A stretch of 64,000 bases of DNA, from the NCBI GenBank assembly GCA_964035545.1, contig OZ037767.1, positions 10,826,581 through 10,890,580 on the forward strand. Reading direction: 5' to 3'. Below the pieces are notes generated by a model. The model made no database searches, had not been told where the DNA came from, and saw nothing but the letters and a program-made list of their open reading frames with translations. Numbering within the stretch: position 1 is the first letter of the stretch; the number at the start of each line of letters is the position of its first letter. Below are positions 34,101 through 49,810 of the stretch, one piece after another. The DNA comes from Bugula neritina (Eukaryota > Bryozoa > Gymnolaemata > Cheilostomatida > Bugulidae). A program made the translations under genes and the position numbers.

Positions 34101-37100
34101 GAAGGGAGTAGCACTGCAATTTTTACTCATTTCACCATCTATTTACAAAAGAATAGGTTTTACAAAAAAGGTTTCCAATGAAGTGCTTCAGCCAGATTGA
34201 AATGCTCCCCCAGCTACTTGCAGCTCATCTATAGTAGCCTCTACAGGTTGTAATTATTTCCCTAAAAATAGGCCTGACTGCAAATAGCTACTTGGGTACT
34301 ATTACAGGATTGACCTTTAACCTTTCGGATGACTCATTTTAGAACAAGTTTCCTAAATGTGTACTTGGTATTTTATTGATATTATTTTTACCAATCTATT
34401 GCTCATGCTATATACTATGCAATGTCAAGACTATTCTGTTTAAATATAGTATTTATTTTTATTGTATTAAAATCTAGTTTACTTGTTAATTACTGTTATT
34501 TTATTTCATACAGTAGCATTACGTTTTGCTAAGTTATACTAATCGTTTGTTATACAGTGTGGAATGTCCACATCTCAATTTTATTATATTTAATGCATGA
34601 TGTATAAAATATATTCATATTTTAGCATGAATATTAATTAATTTTGTTTGCTTACACTTTATAACAATTTATTGTTATAACTTTGTGAAACTATATTGCT
34701 GTCATAAAAATACAGCTTATTATTGTTTTTTCTGCTGCTGCAAAAAAAAACAATACAAAGATTGCCATTTGGAATTATTTTGGATTATCTACTCGTATAA
34801 TGCGTAAAATATTCCTCATGGCTTAAACATGTAAGTCAAGTTTGTTGGGTTGGCTGCCATTACTTGCTAGAATTTCTGTGTCTCATTATTCAGATCTTGT
34901 TCCAACTTTGAGTGCATCTTTATGCAAAGTTTAACAGCCATTTGCGAAATCCATCAGATGTACTTGTTTACAGGGAGGCAAATAAATACCTGCAGATTAA
35001 CCCATCCCAATGTAACATCATAGGAACAGTTAAGTTTAGACAGTATAATATAATGTAGTATCATTTTATATAATAACATTTATTATGGTAGAATATAGCA
35101 TAACAATATATAATATAATATAAAATAATATAGTATACATTACTCTATAATAAAGTAGAATGCAATATAGCACAGTATTATACATTATAGTGCAATAAAT
35201 ATAATACAGTGTTTTAAAATATTATATAACATATACATTGTATTATAATATAATATAACATAATATAATACACAATGGTACAAGACAATACAATATAACA
35301 CAAAATTATGTATTATAGTACAATAAATGTAATATAACACAACACAATAAAGGCAATATAATAAAATATAGTTTTATGCAACTTATTATTATATAACATA
35401 TTACAATGTGTGTAATACTGTAAGATCGTACATGGGTTCTTAAACTTCAAACCTTATGTTACTGTATTTACATATTCTATGTTTGAATTAAGATCATCAC
35501 CTATATCCCATATGCCTGTTACATAAGGTTAATTTTAATCTACATAAAATGTACTTTTAGAAGGAAACACCTTAAAATCTTCAATTAAAAACTTATGATG
35601 GGTGTGTAATTTCAGCGTCAAGAATGTAATATAAAATTGTGATTAGTGTCTTTCCTGTGATGGGATATAAAATTATACTTGCTATCTGGCATTGTTCATC
35701 ATAGGTCCGGGTTAGGCCTATATGAACCAGGGCCTGGACTTTGGGCCTATATGAACCAGGGCCTGAACATTGCTTAAGAACAAAATCCTGCAAACTATTT
35801 CCATAAAAAACAATGTTGATGAAAATTTTGCAATACTGAAAAATACCATCAATCATAAGCTAAGAATATTTAAAAAATATTACTACAAGCATAAGTATGC
35901 CATATTGTATGTAAATACTTTCATTATGAATCTGTGTATATTGCTACGGCCTAGACTACAGATAGCTACAGATAGGTACAAGTAGCTACAAGTAGATACA
36001 GATAGCTATAGATAGCTACAGATAGCTACAGATAGCTACAGCCAGCTAGAGATAACTACAAATAACTTTTCATCAAATGACCGTCAGCTAATAAACTCTT
36101 AAAATATAGCCAACTAAATATATTTTATCCATATTAAACTTTTAATCTAATTAAAGCATCACTTCCACCCCCCCACCCCCCAACAAACTTAAAACCTGCA
36201 GAAACGAAAGCCCAACATAATTATATGGACAATGGAAGGTTGTGGCATTGGGTGTAAGCTGTGCTAGAAAAACTGCCATGTTATAATTTCTTTCCCTCGA
36301 TCTTTTCCTCAGGACAGTGTTGAATGCTTTCCTCGGTATAGTAAGTAGCCACAAGTGTAGCTTAGAGGCTACTTCTACCAACTATCTAACTTGTATCAAT
36401 ACCAGATTAAAGTCCCTGGAAAACCAGATTTTTGTTTAATCAGATAAAAGTTATCCACATTCAATCACACAGAGGAGAACTTTATTTAATGGAAGCCATC
36501 ATTAGTATATTTCTTCATCTACTTAGAGGCATTTTGTAGATAATTCTAATTATTACATATAATATTTTAATTAGATGCAGAATAATGTAGTGAACCCTAG
36601 TTATAATATCAGATATGATACTGACTAGTGTAATTATATAGAGAAGTAATTACTTATACAACATGTTCATTGTAGGCTGAGCAGTCATTCCAATGATTAA
36701 TGGCCAATTCACCTTCCATCAATCACTGGTCATTGATTTAACAGTAGATTATTATTACCTGCATAAGCTAAGATCTTTGTAATAATTTTATATCAAAAGT
36801 TAATGCATTTAGTAAGTGAAGCTTTGATATCTTATAAAGTACCCTACAAGCAGAATTTTGTGCTAATAAAAACAATAATTTGGTAACAGAATACCATGAT
36901 ATTAAAATAGGACTATGAAAATGTTGATCTTCAAGTTAGAATAGATATTTGTATTACCACTGATAAGTAAATATAATTCAGTATGGATATTGCAATATTT
37001 ATTTAAAAAGATTATTAATTGATCATTGTCATTCCAACACTCTGCATGATAGTGAAAATCACGGAGTTGAACTGGAAAAGGACCATAACACACTATTTAT

Positions 37101-37180
37101 TTCTTATATATATTAAGTTGTCTGTGAGATGTTTACATGCTTGAATATAACATAAAACGATTAAACCTTTATAGATTCTT
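31151..37180. other. Long non-coding region after nkx2.2
   Basis: I see no coding exon. AT-rich ATAATATAAT-type tracts lie at 35040-35400. A two-copy 31-bp repeat with GGGCCTATATGAACCAGG is at 35713-35767. GCTACAGATA repeats are at 35940-36060, and a C-run (CCCCCCCACCCCCC) at about 36168-36181. The downstream side of nkx2.2 is a natural place for enhancers, but none can be defined here. Confidence 0.5.
35936..36065 (+). repeat. GCTACAGATA tandem repeat
   Basis: Roughly ten irregular units of GCTACAGATA, with AGTAGCTACA and GATAGCTATA variants. Confidence 0.8.
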
Positions 37181-37284
37181 TAAAGCAAATAGAGCCTTGG
37201 CTCTAAATGCTAAGCCTTTATGAAAGTACCAGTTGGGAGCTATATGGTCTGCCCTTCACAAAAAGTAGTTTAGGCTTACATAGC

Positions 37285-37430
37285 TATCAGGCTATGGGCT
37301 AACTCTGTAACCTCTTTTTCACTCAGCTGGTGCTGATAGCCATAAAATATTTGCCCTCATTAAGATTCGAACTCGAGACCTCCGGCTTGCAAGCTGGTGT
37401 GCTAACTATTACAGTACAGGGGTCACTGGG
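37285..37430 (-). mobile_element. tRNA-derived SINE-like element (minus strand)
   Basis: On the minus strand an A-box-like TGTAATAGTTAGCACACC is followed by a B box GGTCTCGAGTTCGAATCTT. AT-rich body sequence follows. Acceptor-stem pairing is absent, so it is read as a SINE and not a tRNA gene. Confidence 0.6.
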
Positions 37431-37819
37431 TAGTCCCAACATGACAATAGTGAGTGCATTGGGCAGAGAGATAGTCAGATCTGGAAATGTTTACCTCCTT
37501 TGCCATGATGGAAAAATTAGACATTTTAAATAAAGTCACATGACTTTTAAACTACTTTCAAATAGGATTAACTTTTGACTTTTATAAGAGATTTTCAGAA
37601 TTCAAACTGGTAGATTATTGAGACTGTAGATAATGGAAGGAGTTCTGCTATTAGCTACTGTCAGATGAGTTCCTTCACCTCAACAGAGAAGCTAGAGAAG
37701 AGGAAAGAAGCTTAACCTTCCTTTTGTTGTGAATGTCATAAAATTCTTTAATAGCATAATATCTAAGATTTATGGTATAGCAGCTTTCATAATTTTTATT
37801 ACAAAGAATATTTTGATGT

Positions 37820-37970
37820 GAGTACAAGTCTTACCTGTACACACAGGTAGAGTATATACCTGTATGTGCAGGGAGGGTATATTATACCTGTATACAATAC
37901 AGGTATAGAGTATGTACCTATATGTACATACGTACCCTAACTACACATACACATACCACATGTACCATCT
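37820..37970 (+). repeat. Imperfect ACCTGTATAC-ACAGGTA repeat
   Basis: Several partly palindromic copies of ACCTGTATACA and CAGGTATAGAGTATGTACC occur here. Confidence 0.6.
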
Positions 37971-39070
37971 CAAATGATAAGTTGTGTAGAACTAAGTTAA
38001 CTTAATATAGTAGGAAATAAAATATATCTTGATTATTTATTCCTCCCATATAAGTTGTTACACTAATAACTACTAACAGCTAAGGCTGAGAGATTTTATT
38101 TGTAAGCTTTATGACCTTTACAAAGGTAGTGTACCGTCTAAGTTTTGTAAATAAAACATGAGCTAAGTTATAAAAAATAAACTTTTGAAAATCTTTAATA
38201 TTTTTGCTAAGTGAGTCACATAGATTCCAAGATTACATAATATAATACACAATTAATCATTTGCTAGTTTAAGGTATGCTGTGAGAGAGAAAGTTTTAAA
38301 CAACCAACAGCTGAGTTACACGTTTCAAGTATTAATCACCATCTAATATTTTGAAACAAACAACATACTGCAACATGAAAATTATATTGTTTTTGAAACT
38401 CAGATTGCTTAATTAATTATAACATGCATATATAATAATTATAATATTATAATAATTATAACATGCATATATTTCAAACATATTACCAATAATAAAAATC
38501 TTTATTCTCAACCTGCTATTGATAATAAACCATTAGTAACAGAAGAATTTCGAAATATGACATATTATATTAGACACACCAGAAAGTGCGCAAACCAATA
38601 TATTATATAATAAAGCAACTTATTTGGCTCGTAACTTGAAATGCATAACTTTCAATAAATTACGATGACACGATACTGCATAGCTAAGTACACTGTTCTA
38701 CACTGCCCCTTCTGCAAGCATCTCTACAATTTAGCCTTTTATCTATGTTCTGTTTTATCGAGGCTTCTTATGGTCCAACCTAAATGTCAACATATCTGTC
38801 ACATGAGGATTTCCACTATTTATTATCTATACACCATCGAAATAGTCTTGGATTACCAACCAAATATGCCGCGTGTTCATGGATCATAGAATCTGCAAGT
38901 GTTCTATCAAAATTAGGTAATTACTCCAAATTATAGTCTAATTTCATCTTGACTGTTGTCACCACCAACTGGCTGAATTGTCATGTAAGTTTCTCAGCTT
39001 TATCATTATGACAAGAAGGATTAACATTTCTGGAATTCTATATTTATTTTCAATGGTAGGGTACATGTCA

Positions 39071-39109
39071 GGCAACTCAAAAGAAAATCAGCTTTCCTTT
39101 TGAGTTGCC
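39071..39109. other. Short hairpin with GGCAACTCAAAAG arms
   Basis: Perfect 13-base arms (39071-39083 and 39097-39109) around a 13-base loop. A related palindrome lies at 42370-42409. Confidence 0.7.
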
Positions 39110-39249
39110 AAATCTATGCAGTTGTCCCCTTTTAATTTTATGTTACTGCATTTCTATCACTTGGCTAAGGTGTGTGTAATACATTTTAAAGCAAAAACAA
39201 GATCATGGCTTAGTTTGGTAGAATATGTAGATGGAGGGGTGTTTATTTA

Positions 39250-39552
39250 TTTCCTAGACACGCTTTGCCGCACCGTAGGCCGTAATGTAAAATGTCAGCC
39301 ATTTTTAATGTGTCCGGGCTGAAGTTCTCAAAGTTCGATATTGGGTAAGTTATATGACACCTCATTGGACATTTATATCCAATGAGTTGACGAGAACCTC
39401 TTCCCGTCCACTGAAAGCCTGTCGCAAGCGGTTTTATTCAAGCAGTGCTTGATCCTGACGTACCGAAACGCCGTACAAGGAGCTCAGATGTTTGTAAAAG
39501 TGGCTGACATTTTACGTTACGGCCTACGGTGCGACAAAGTGAGTCTAGGGGG
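39250..39552. mobile_element. MITE (family A, copy 2)
   Basis: The arms share CCTAGACNCNCTTTGNCGCA, then CCGTAGGCCGTAA and TGTAAAATGTCAGCCA. They are inverted at about 39250-39305 and 39490-39552. The right end is the intact GTCTAGGGGG; the left end has lost the C-run (TTTCCTAGAC). TTA follows the right end and precedes the left. It shares internal TCCGGGCTGAA and CAGTGCTTGAT blocks with the copy at 11811-12083. Confidence 0.9.
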
Positions 39553-39655
39553 TTATACTAATTGGTGCGTATGGATCTATATAGAGCTGGTTATACTAAT
39601 TGGTGCGTATGAATCTATATAGAGCTGGTTATACTAATTGATGCGTATGAACGCT
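39550..39655 (+). repeat. 38-bp tandem repeat abutting the MITE
   Basis: GGTTATACTAATTGGTGCGT followed by ATGRATCTATATAGAGCT is repeated about 2.7 times, starting on the last bases of the MITE. Confidence 0.85.
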
Positions 39656-40009
39656 GCAGTAGGTAAAATATTCAATCAACGAGGAGCAACCTGTAGACTC
39701 AGTGTCTGCTGCTTGCGTCAGGTCTTAGCATTTATTAAATTTATGGCTACCGATATGCAGCCTGCTCGTTAATAATCTCGATGACAACGTATTGCATAGA
39801 AAGGACGGGATTTACTCAATAGTTTTATAGTCAAAATGATCAATCATTTTATTGCTTTGATCATCGATGCTAATACAATTGTATGATATTTAGTTAAGCA
39901 ATGGGATTTGGCAACCAATCATGTCAATGCAAAGCATATCCTCTCTACCTTTCACACCCTCAAGGCTGGTGCGTTGAGCTATATATCAGGAGTTACATTA
40001 GTCAGCAAT

Positions 40010-43770
<3,761 letters not shown>

Positions 43771-43775
43771 TATAT

Positions 43776-44010
43776 TTAGATTCTGTATACTGGTCTCGCT
43801 AGCTGGTCCTACCAGCTGGACCAGTATACTGGTCCTGCAAACTGGTCCTGCCCATACTGCTTCTGTGTACTGGTTCCGTAATATAGTCCCACAAACTGGT
43901 CCTCTATATACTAGTCCGATGTACTGGTCTAAACTGCTCCTGTGTATTGCTACTGTATAATGGTCCTAAAAACTGGTCCTATAAGCTGGTCTTATATATA
44001 TTGTCCGACT
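43776..44010 (+). repeat. ACTGGTCC-based imperfect repeat
   Basis: About a dozen diverged units of around 16-20 bases centred on ACTGGTCCTG or TACTGGTC. Confidence 0.75.
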
Positions 44011-44887
44011 CTATCTCTTACGTTCTTCCTTCCCCTCTGCTAGTCTGCACCACGTAGTAAGGAGCTGGTCTAAAAGCAGCAAAGGTGTGAGTCACTATAA
44101 TGCTGAGACAAAAACATAGCTCATGTGTATACTGTATGGTGTTGCACATGTATGTGTATGAATCAACGTATATATCTCTTATAATGTCATATAATTACTA
44201 ATAATGTGTGTTCGGTAGAAATACACATACATTATATGCTATCATGATGCAAGATTCAACATTACGTTTTAGAATTATTATAGGCAAAGAACCTTATTTT
44301 ATATGTTCTATATCGTTAGGCGCATTCCATATCTTATAATTTATAATCTCTACACATATTGTCTATCCTTGAATTTGATATCAACATTTTATTATTAGAT
44401 TGACTTATAATCGATAATATACTTTGATTTCTAGATAATATGTATTTACAGGTTCATACTTTATAATGTAGTTTGCATTCTGTATATAAAATAAATTTTA
44501 TACTTTAAACAATCTACATTCTACATTTTATATTTTATACATTTTATTGAACTGGTTTGGTAAGTTACACACTTGATTACCATATTGATGCTATTTAAAA
44601 TCTCTCATAAGTTTTTATTTTATACTTCAAATTAAGAAGTTAGAAGATTTAGAGATTAGATTCTTTTGGTGCAGTTAAAATCACTTAATTGGTTTTTCTA
44701 CTTCTAGCTAACAAGTTTTCTTCAGTACTATTTTATTTGCTTATATTACACAAATGTAATTTAATTATTTTTAAATCTTTTTCTTTGTAATTAGTTGATC
44801 ATGGTTTTGTTTCAGTTTTTATTTCATTTCATTTTTAGATCGCACAATTGAAAAAAGGCATATGTTAACAAAGAATGTTTAGGGAAA

Positions 44888-45090
44888 GCTGCGGTCCAGG
44901 GGTTAGAGCGTTTGCTCGAAGGTTATGGGTTCGAGCCCAGACAAAGGCCATTGGTGATGTTAGGAAGAGCATTCAGTCATAATACTCCTGTGCCACATCT
45001 GAATAAGTACTTAGCCCGATTTAACAAAAATCCCTTCCATCAGGGGTTTTCTCACAGGGATAGCGACAATAAACTTGCGTGAGTTTTTTA
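44888..45090 (+). mobile_element. tRNA-derived SINE (family S, copy 1)
   Basis: The A box is CGGTCCAGGGGTTAGAGCG (44892-44910) and the B box GGGTTCGAGCCC (44927-44938). The body has GTTAGGAAGAGCATTCAGTC, CCCTTCCATCAGGGGTTTTC and CAGGGATAGCGAC. The same body blocks recur, inverted, at 47085-47285. Confidence 0.85.
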
Positions 45091-47050
45091 ACAGAAAATG
45101 TTTAAAGTAGATCTTTCTGATTATTTGCACAGAAAGATATTATGAGACTGAAAACACTCAACAGTGAAATGTTGAGAGTAACTGGAACTTATAGCTGTCA
45201 GGAGTTGTCCTTCCATCTATATTGCTCTGTATCTCTCAATAACTATACAGGTAATTGCCAAGTAAAGTTTCCGCTATCTTCTTACACTTTTAATAGAAAA
45301 TTGATGATAAACTTAGTTCAGAAGGAGTTGTCTGTTCAATTTGCTTGTATAATTCTTATTAGCATAGATGCAATGTGTGATATATGAGGAGTTCAACTAT
45401 TATTATTATTTACTGAATATTTTAAAGACGCCATGTTATATAATGTTAGTCTCGTTAGCATTAATGTATCAGTATGAGAAAATGTCAGAGTTATTATAGT
45501 ACGATATTCATGGTATTATAATACTCTAACATTTACCATCTTGTACTTTCCTTCTCTAGTAACTTACTAGAAAATAAATAGGCATGTGGCACTCTAGATT
45601 ATAGTTAAATCAGCTTTGACACTTTGTCATCAAACTACTAGAGCTACAATGAAATATTATACAGCTTACAGATGAGACTTCTGGGAAAAGTGTGTTGGCA
45701 AATACCAGAGTCGGTTGTAAAGTGGCATTCCATATTTATCCTTAGCTTCACTATTTATAGTTGTCCAAATATGCTTGACTTTCCTTCGTCCTCTTTTGGC
45801 TATTTTTATGCTGAGAAAAACTATCCTTTTTCTATGAACATACAAAATGTGTTAAAACAAGACTAGAACCTACAGAAGTGTTATCGCTATAGAATATAGA
45901 GTATACAACTCCCACTTGTATAGTTATTATATGCAGCAATAAATTGTAGAAATAAAAAAGAAATTATACTTGGATATATAAAGCCGCTAGTAATTATGTT
46001 CATAAAATACTCGATCAGTAACAATTTGGTCCACATGACATACGAGCATACACATAGAAGCTCACTCTATATTCACTAGGACCACTGGTTATACTGTTAG
46101 CATTTGATCCCAGCTAAACTCTTTGATTATGAAAAACCCTCTTACAGTGTGTAGCTAGCATTGCATGCTAGAGCTGTTATTGAAAGACTTCTTACATTAA
46201 ATATTCAAAATCTGTTTACCTATTAGATAATGCTGGAAGTTTCTCACATTATCTAATATTTCTATTGTAGGTTTCAGTATATATCATGGTTATGTTCTAT
46301 TGAAAATAAAAAATATGTGTTTTGTTTAAAATAGTAGAGATGAAGATTACAAGATAAAAACTGCGTCTTAGTTTTGTATTCGGAGAACGATTTTTGATTC
46401 AGATTAAATATTTTCATAAATTAACGTATCAATGTTAAATTAATATAAAAGTATAATGATATGCATAATAAATTATGTTATATAAAATGATAATTATATA
46501 TATAATATAATATAATGATATAATAATGTATAACATAAAATAATAATTGTACATAATATAATACAATAATATAAAATAATAATTATACACTTTGCCTAGT
46601 ATGTCATTTTTCATGCAAGTTATAGTTAGGCATACATGCAGGTGAAATGAGTATGGGTTATATAATAAACATTTGGAAAGCAAACAAGGGGTGTTAAACA
46701 ACATGAATCATTTACTGTACAACTATGAGCTGTAGGTTACAAGGGTGCAAACAGAAATGTTATAGTAGGAGGGTACATAACGTTCTTAACAAACTATTAA
46801 ACATGAAATACAAACAAAGCCTAATAATACCATGCAGACAGGGATAGAAAGTGAAAAAGATTACAGAGTAAGTAGATGAATAATCTAAAAGCAAATATTC
46901 ACTAAGTTTACACCAATCATCATGTTCCCCCAAAAAAGATCATTATTGGAAAGCCTTCATTTATACACATTTTTTTCTGTACTTACTGTATGTACTGTAC
47001 TTACTGTACTTACTGTACTTACTGTACTTACTGTACTTACTATACCTAAC
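45091..47050. other. Non-coding region with AT-rich microsatellites
   Basis: No coding exon is supported. ATAATATAATGATA-type tracts occupy 46440-46600, and a TACTGTACTTAC array 46978-47045. Confidence 0.5.
46978..47045 (+). repeat. GTACTTACT nonamer repeat
   Basis: About seven copies of CTGTACTTA in tandem. Confidence 0.85.
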
Positions 47051-47084
47051 TGAATTTACTGTATATACTATGAATATACTGTAT

Positions 47085-47285
47085 CACATAGGCTTATGGT
47101 CGCCATCCCTGCGAGAACCTCTAGTGGAAAAGGGTTTTTCTAATTCTGGCGTATTTATATGTGGTAAAAAAACAATTATGACTGAATGTTCTTCCTAATA
47201 TTATCGTTTGGATTTAAACCAGTGCCTTGTGTTTGCTAAGCTGGCACTCTAACAGCTACCCTATGGCTGCTCCCTTTTTTTATAA
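47085..47285 (-). mobile_element. tRNA-derived SINE (family S, copy 2)
   Basis: On the minus strand, a head with GGTAGCTGTTAGAGTGCC (A box) and CACTGGTTTAAATCC (B box) leads into TTAGGAAGAACATTCAGTCA. CTCGCAGGGATGGCGACC follows near the end. This is the same order of blocks as in the copy at 44888. Confidence 0.85.
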
Positions 47286-47918
47286 AATAATTATAAATTT
47301 GCCCTTTTCAACTGTTTTAAATAGCATAAATTATTTTGTTTTAGAGTATTTTGCTTGTATATATTTCATATTTAAAAACCCAATAATTTCGAAATTAATT
47401 TAGTAATTTTCGAAATATGCATGCATAGTTAAATATTTGATTGCAAATTTTAAACTAGGAGTTGTCTGTCCTAAACTCACGTAACAACTGCTGCCCACTC
47501 CAATATAATCTTAGTACTGTAGGCTACTGTTCCAATCATTAAGACAGTGGAATTAGGAACTATGACAAAAAGCAAAAGCTTTCTATGATAAAATTACAGA
47601 CTAATTTACAAGTTTTGCTCAAAAAGCACTAATTTTCCTATTTGAGAGTATAATTCTAAAGAAATAACTCGAAAAAGGTTTAGTTTCCAAATCTGCAAGA
47701 GTCACAAAAACAATGAGTTTGATTCTGACATTCTTAGAGCTACATCACCATTGGATTGAAGCATTCTCAACAAATTGAAAGGACAATTTGTTTTAACATT
47801 ACCTTCATGTGTTGAAGGTTGTTTATAATTTTACAAGATATGATTGAACAAGAAATGCTTGATGACAGTAAGCGCAGTCTATAAGGGATATTGTAAAAAA
47901 TAAAAAATTGTGCAATTC

Positions 47919-48156
47919 TTATAATACATACTCTGCATTGAATAGAAAATGATTGTTTTGATGACCAGGGTTACTCTTTCTATAGCCATTCTCTGTGAGC
48001 ACGCAAATTAAGCCTCCTATAAAAGCAGCCGTTACAGCAATCCCAAATGCAATACCGAAGAGCACTAGAATTTTCTCTTCTTTGGAAAGGCTGTCTAGAA
48101 ATCCAGGCATAAACTCTAATAAAAATAAACCCAACAGCTAAAGCCGCTAAATACAT
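47919..48156 (-). other. Possible small single-pass membrane protein, or broken gene
   Basis: From ATG at 48110 a 63-codon frame reads MPGFLDSLSKEEKILVLFG and continues into a clear hydrophobic segment. A polar tail (ENGYRKSNPGHQ) and stop follow at 47919. In another frame, ATG at 48156 begins MYLAALAVGFIFIRVYAWIS, also hydrophobic. The two overlap near 48110, which suggests one frameshift in a former two-helix protein or an exon with undetected borders. I do not recognise it. Confidence 0.3.
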
Positions 48157-48806
48157 TTTGAGAAAACAGTCCAAATGTTGAGTGAAGGTAGCAAGCAAAT
48201 TGTGCTTATGCTTCGCTACAAAACGTAAGCAATAAAATTCATTGAGGAAAATTGTTATTGGCCAACTGATCAGTTAAACATTTAATTCCTTTATTGAAGT
48301 ACCTCATTACAAAACTTTTACTTTTTCATCATGTTTTTTATGCCTCTTTTAGAACCATCCTATATACTATAGAAATAATTTCTTTATTAAGCAGCAGAAA
48401 GTGCAACTTATATATTTAAGATAAACATAAAAGACAAAAAAGAATATGTTGGCTAGCACACAAAACAATGTAATCAGTATACAATTTAACGACAAATCAC
48501 TAAAAAATACAACAAGGTTTCTGATTGGTTTATGTTTACTCAGCTTTATGCAACTATTTAAAATTCAAGAAGTTCTTTTTCTAAAATGCCAGAATTATTG
48601 AGCTTCCAAACTTGTGAAAACGTTTGAAAGTCTTGCTAAGACAGTTTCTGAAGAATTCTAATAATCATTTCTCTGCACCAAAAAATAGTTTCTAACACAA
48701 ATTATATGTTTCAATTTTCCTTTCTCCAAATCTTTAGCAGGGATTTGATGCAAATTTCCACGAAAGTAAACCACCCAAGAGATTGTAAGGTGTTTACATA
48801 GTATAG

Positions 48807-49810
48807 TTAGTTTCTTGGGACTGGACATTCTTGCAGTGTGTCACCAGGGGTAGAAGGCGATACTTTGGCAAAGCATTTGCCATTCTTGATAAGACTTTTA
48901 ATCTTATCGATGTAGTTTTTATGAAAATATGCGAACAATGCCACATTAGCAGTTCCATAAATAGAAAATATTATGGAGGAGACAGCTTCAACCCAAAACG
49001 AATACATTTGAATCATTTGAATGAATGTGCTTGCGAGAGTTGGTAAGCTCATCAGTATAAAGAGGCAGGTTGTCCATATTATATACATGCTGGCTGATTG
49101 AACTTTTCTCTGATTTCCCACAACTGATGGTCTTTGCATCATAAATTTTAGCTTTTTCCACATTCTTATCATCAGCAGAATTATGACGATAGACACGAGT
49201 GAAGTGAAGAATAAGAATCCAGCGAGAAAGCCTGTGGTTCTACCCGTGTAGGTCACTGAAGTTCTCACCCAGGAATGACAGAATTCATAGCCAACCATAA
49301 TAAGACATGCTGGGACAAAAAGAAATTGCAGCAGTATGGCGACACAAGTTACCGTTTTCATATTCTTGACTAAAAAGTTATTCTTGTAACTATGAGGATG
49401 GCAGACTCCAATGTACTGTTCAATACTTGACAGGAGAAGTATCAGATATCTAGATAAAGCAGATGTTCCAGCCATCGATGTAATGGTAAAGAAAATCCAA
49501 AATGGTGCTGGTGCCTGTAGCTTTAATATGCTCTCAGCGATGTAGCAGTTGTAGAGGAGAACGGAGGTTATGTTGTTGTAAATGTTTAGAATGCTCAGGT
49601 TTGCCGTAATCCAAAGGGACTTTTTGTCATTTATCTGCCCCAATATAACTAAGTGAAGAAGATTAACTATAATAGAAAAGTAATTGAGAGTGTCACTGAC
49701 TACCGTAAATGTTTTCTTACAGTCGGTGAAGTTGGTCTCGCAAGCAACAATATCCCTGTGTGATAGAGTCATTAGCCAATTATGCATCTTCTCAGATTTC
49801 GTACGATTAC
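48807..49810 (-). CDS. GPCR exon 2 (all seven helices)
   Basis: The acceptor AGAAATTTTAG precedes GTAATCGTACG at 49810. The open frame continues without stop to TAA after CPVPRN at 48807. If exon 1 is wrong, translation could start at the ATG at 49787 (326 residues). Confidence 0.92.
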
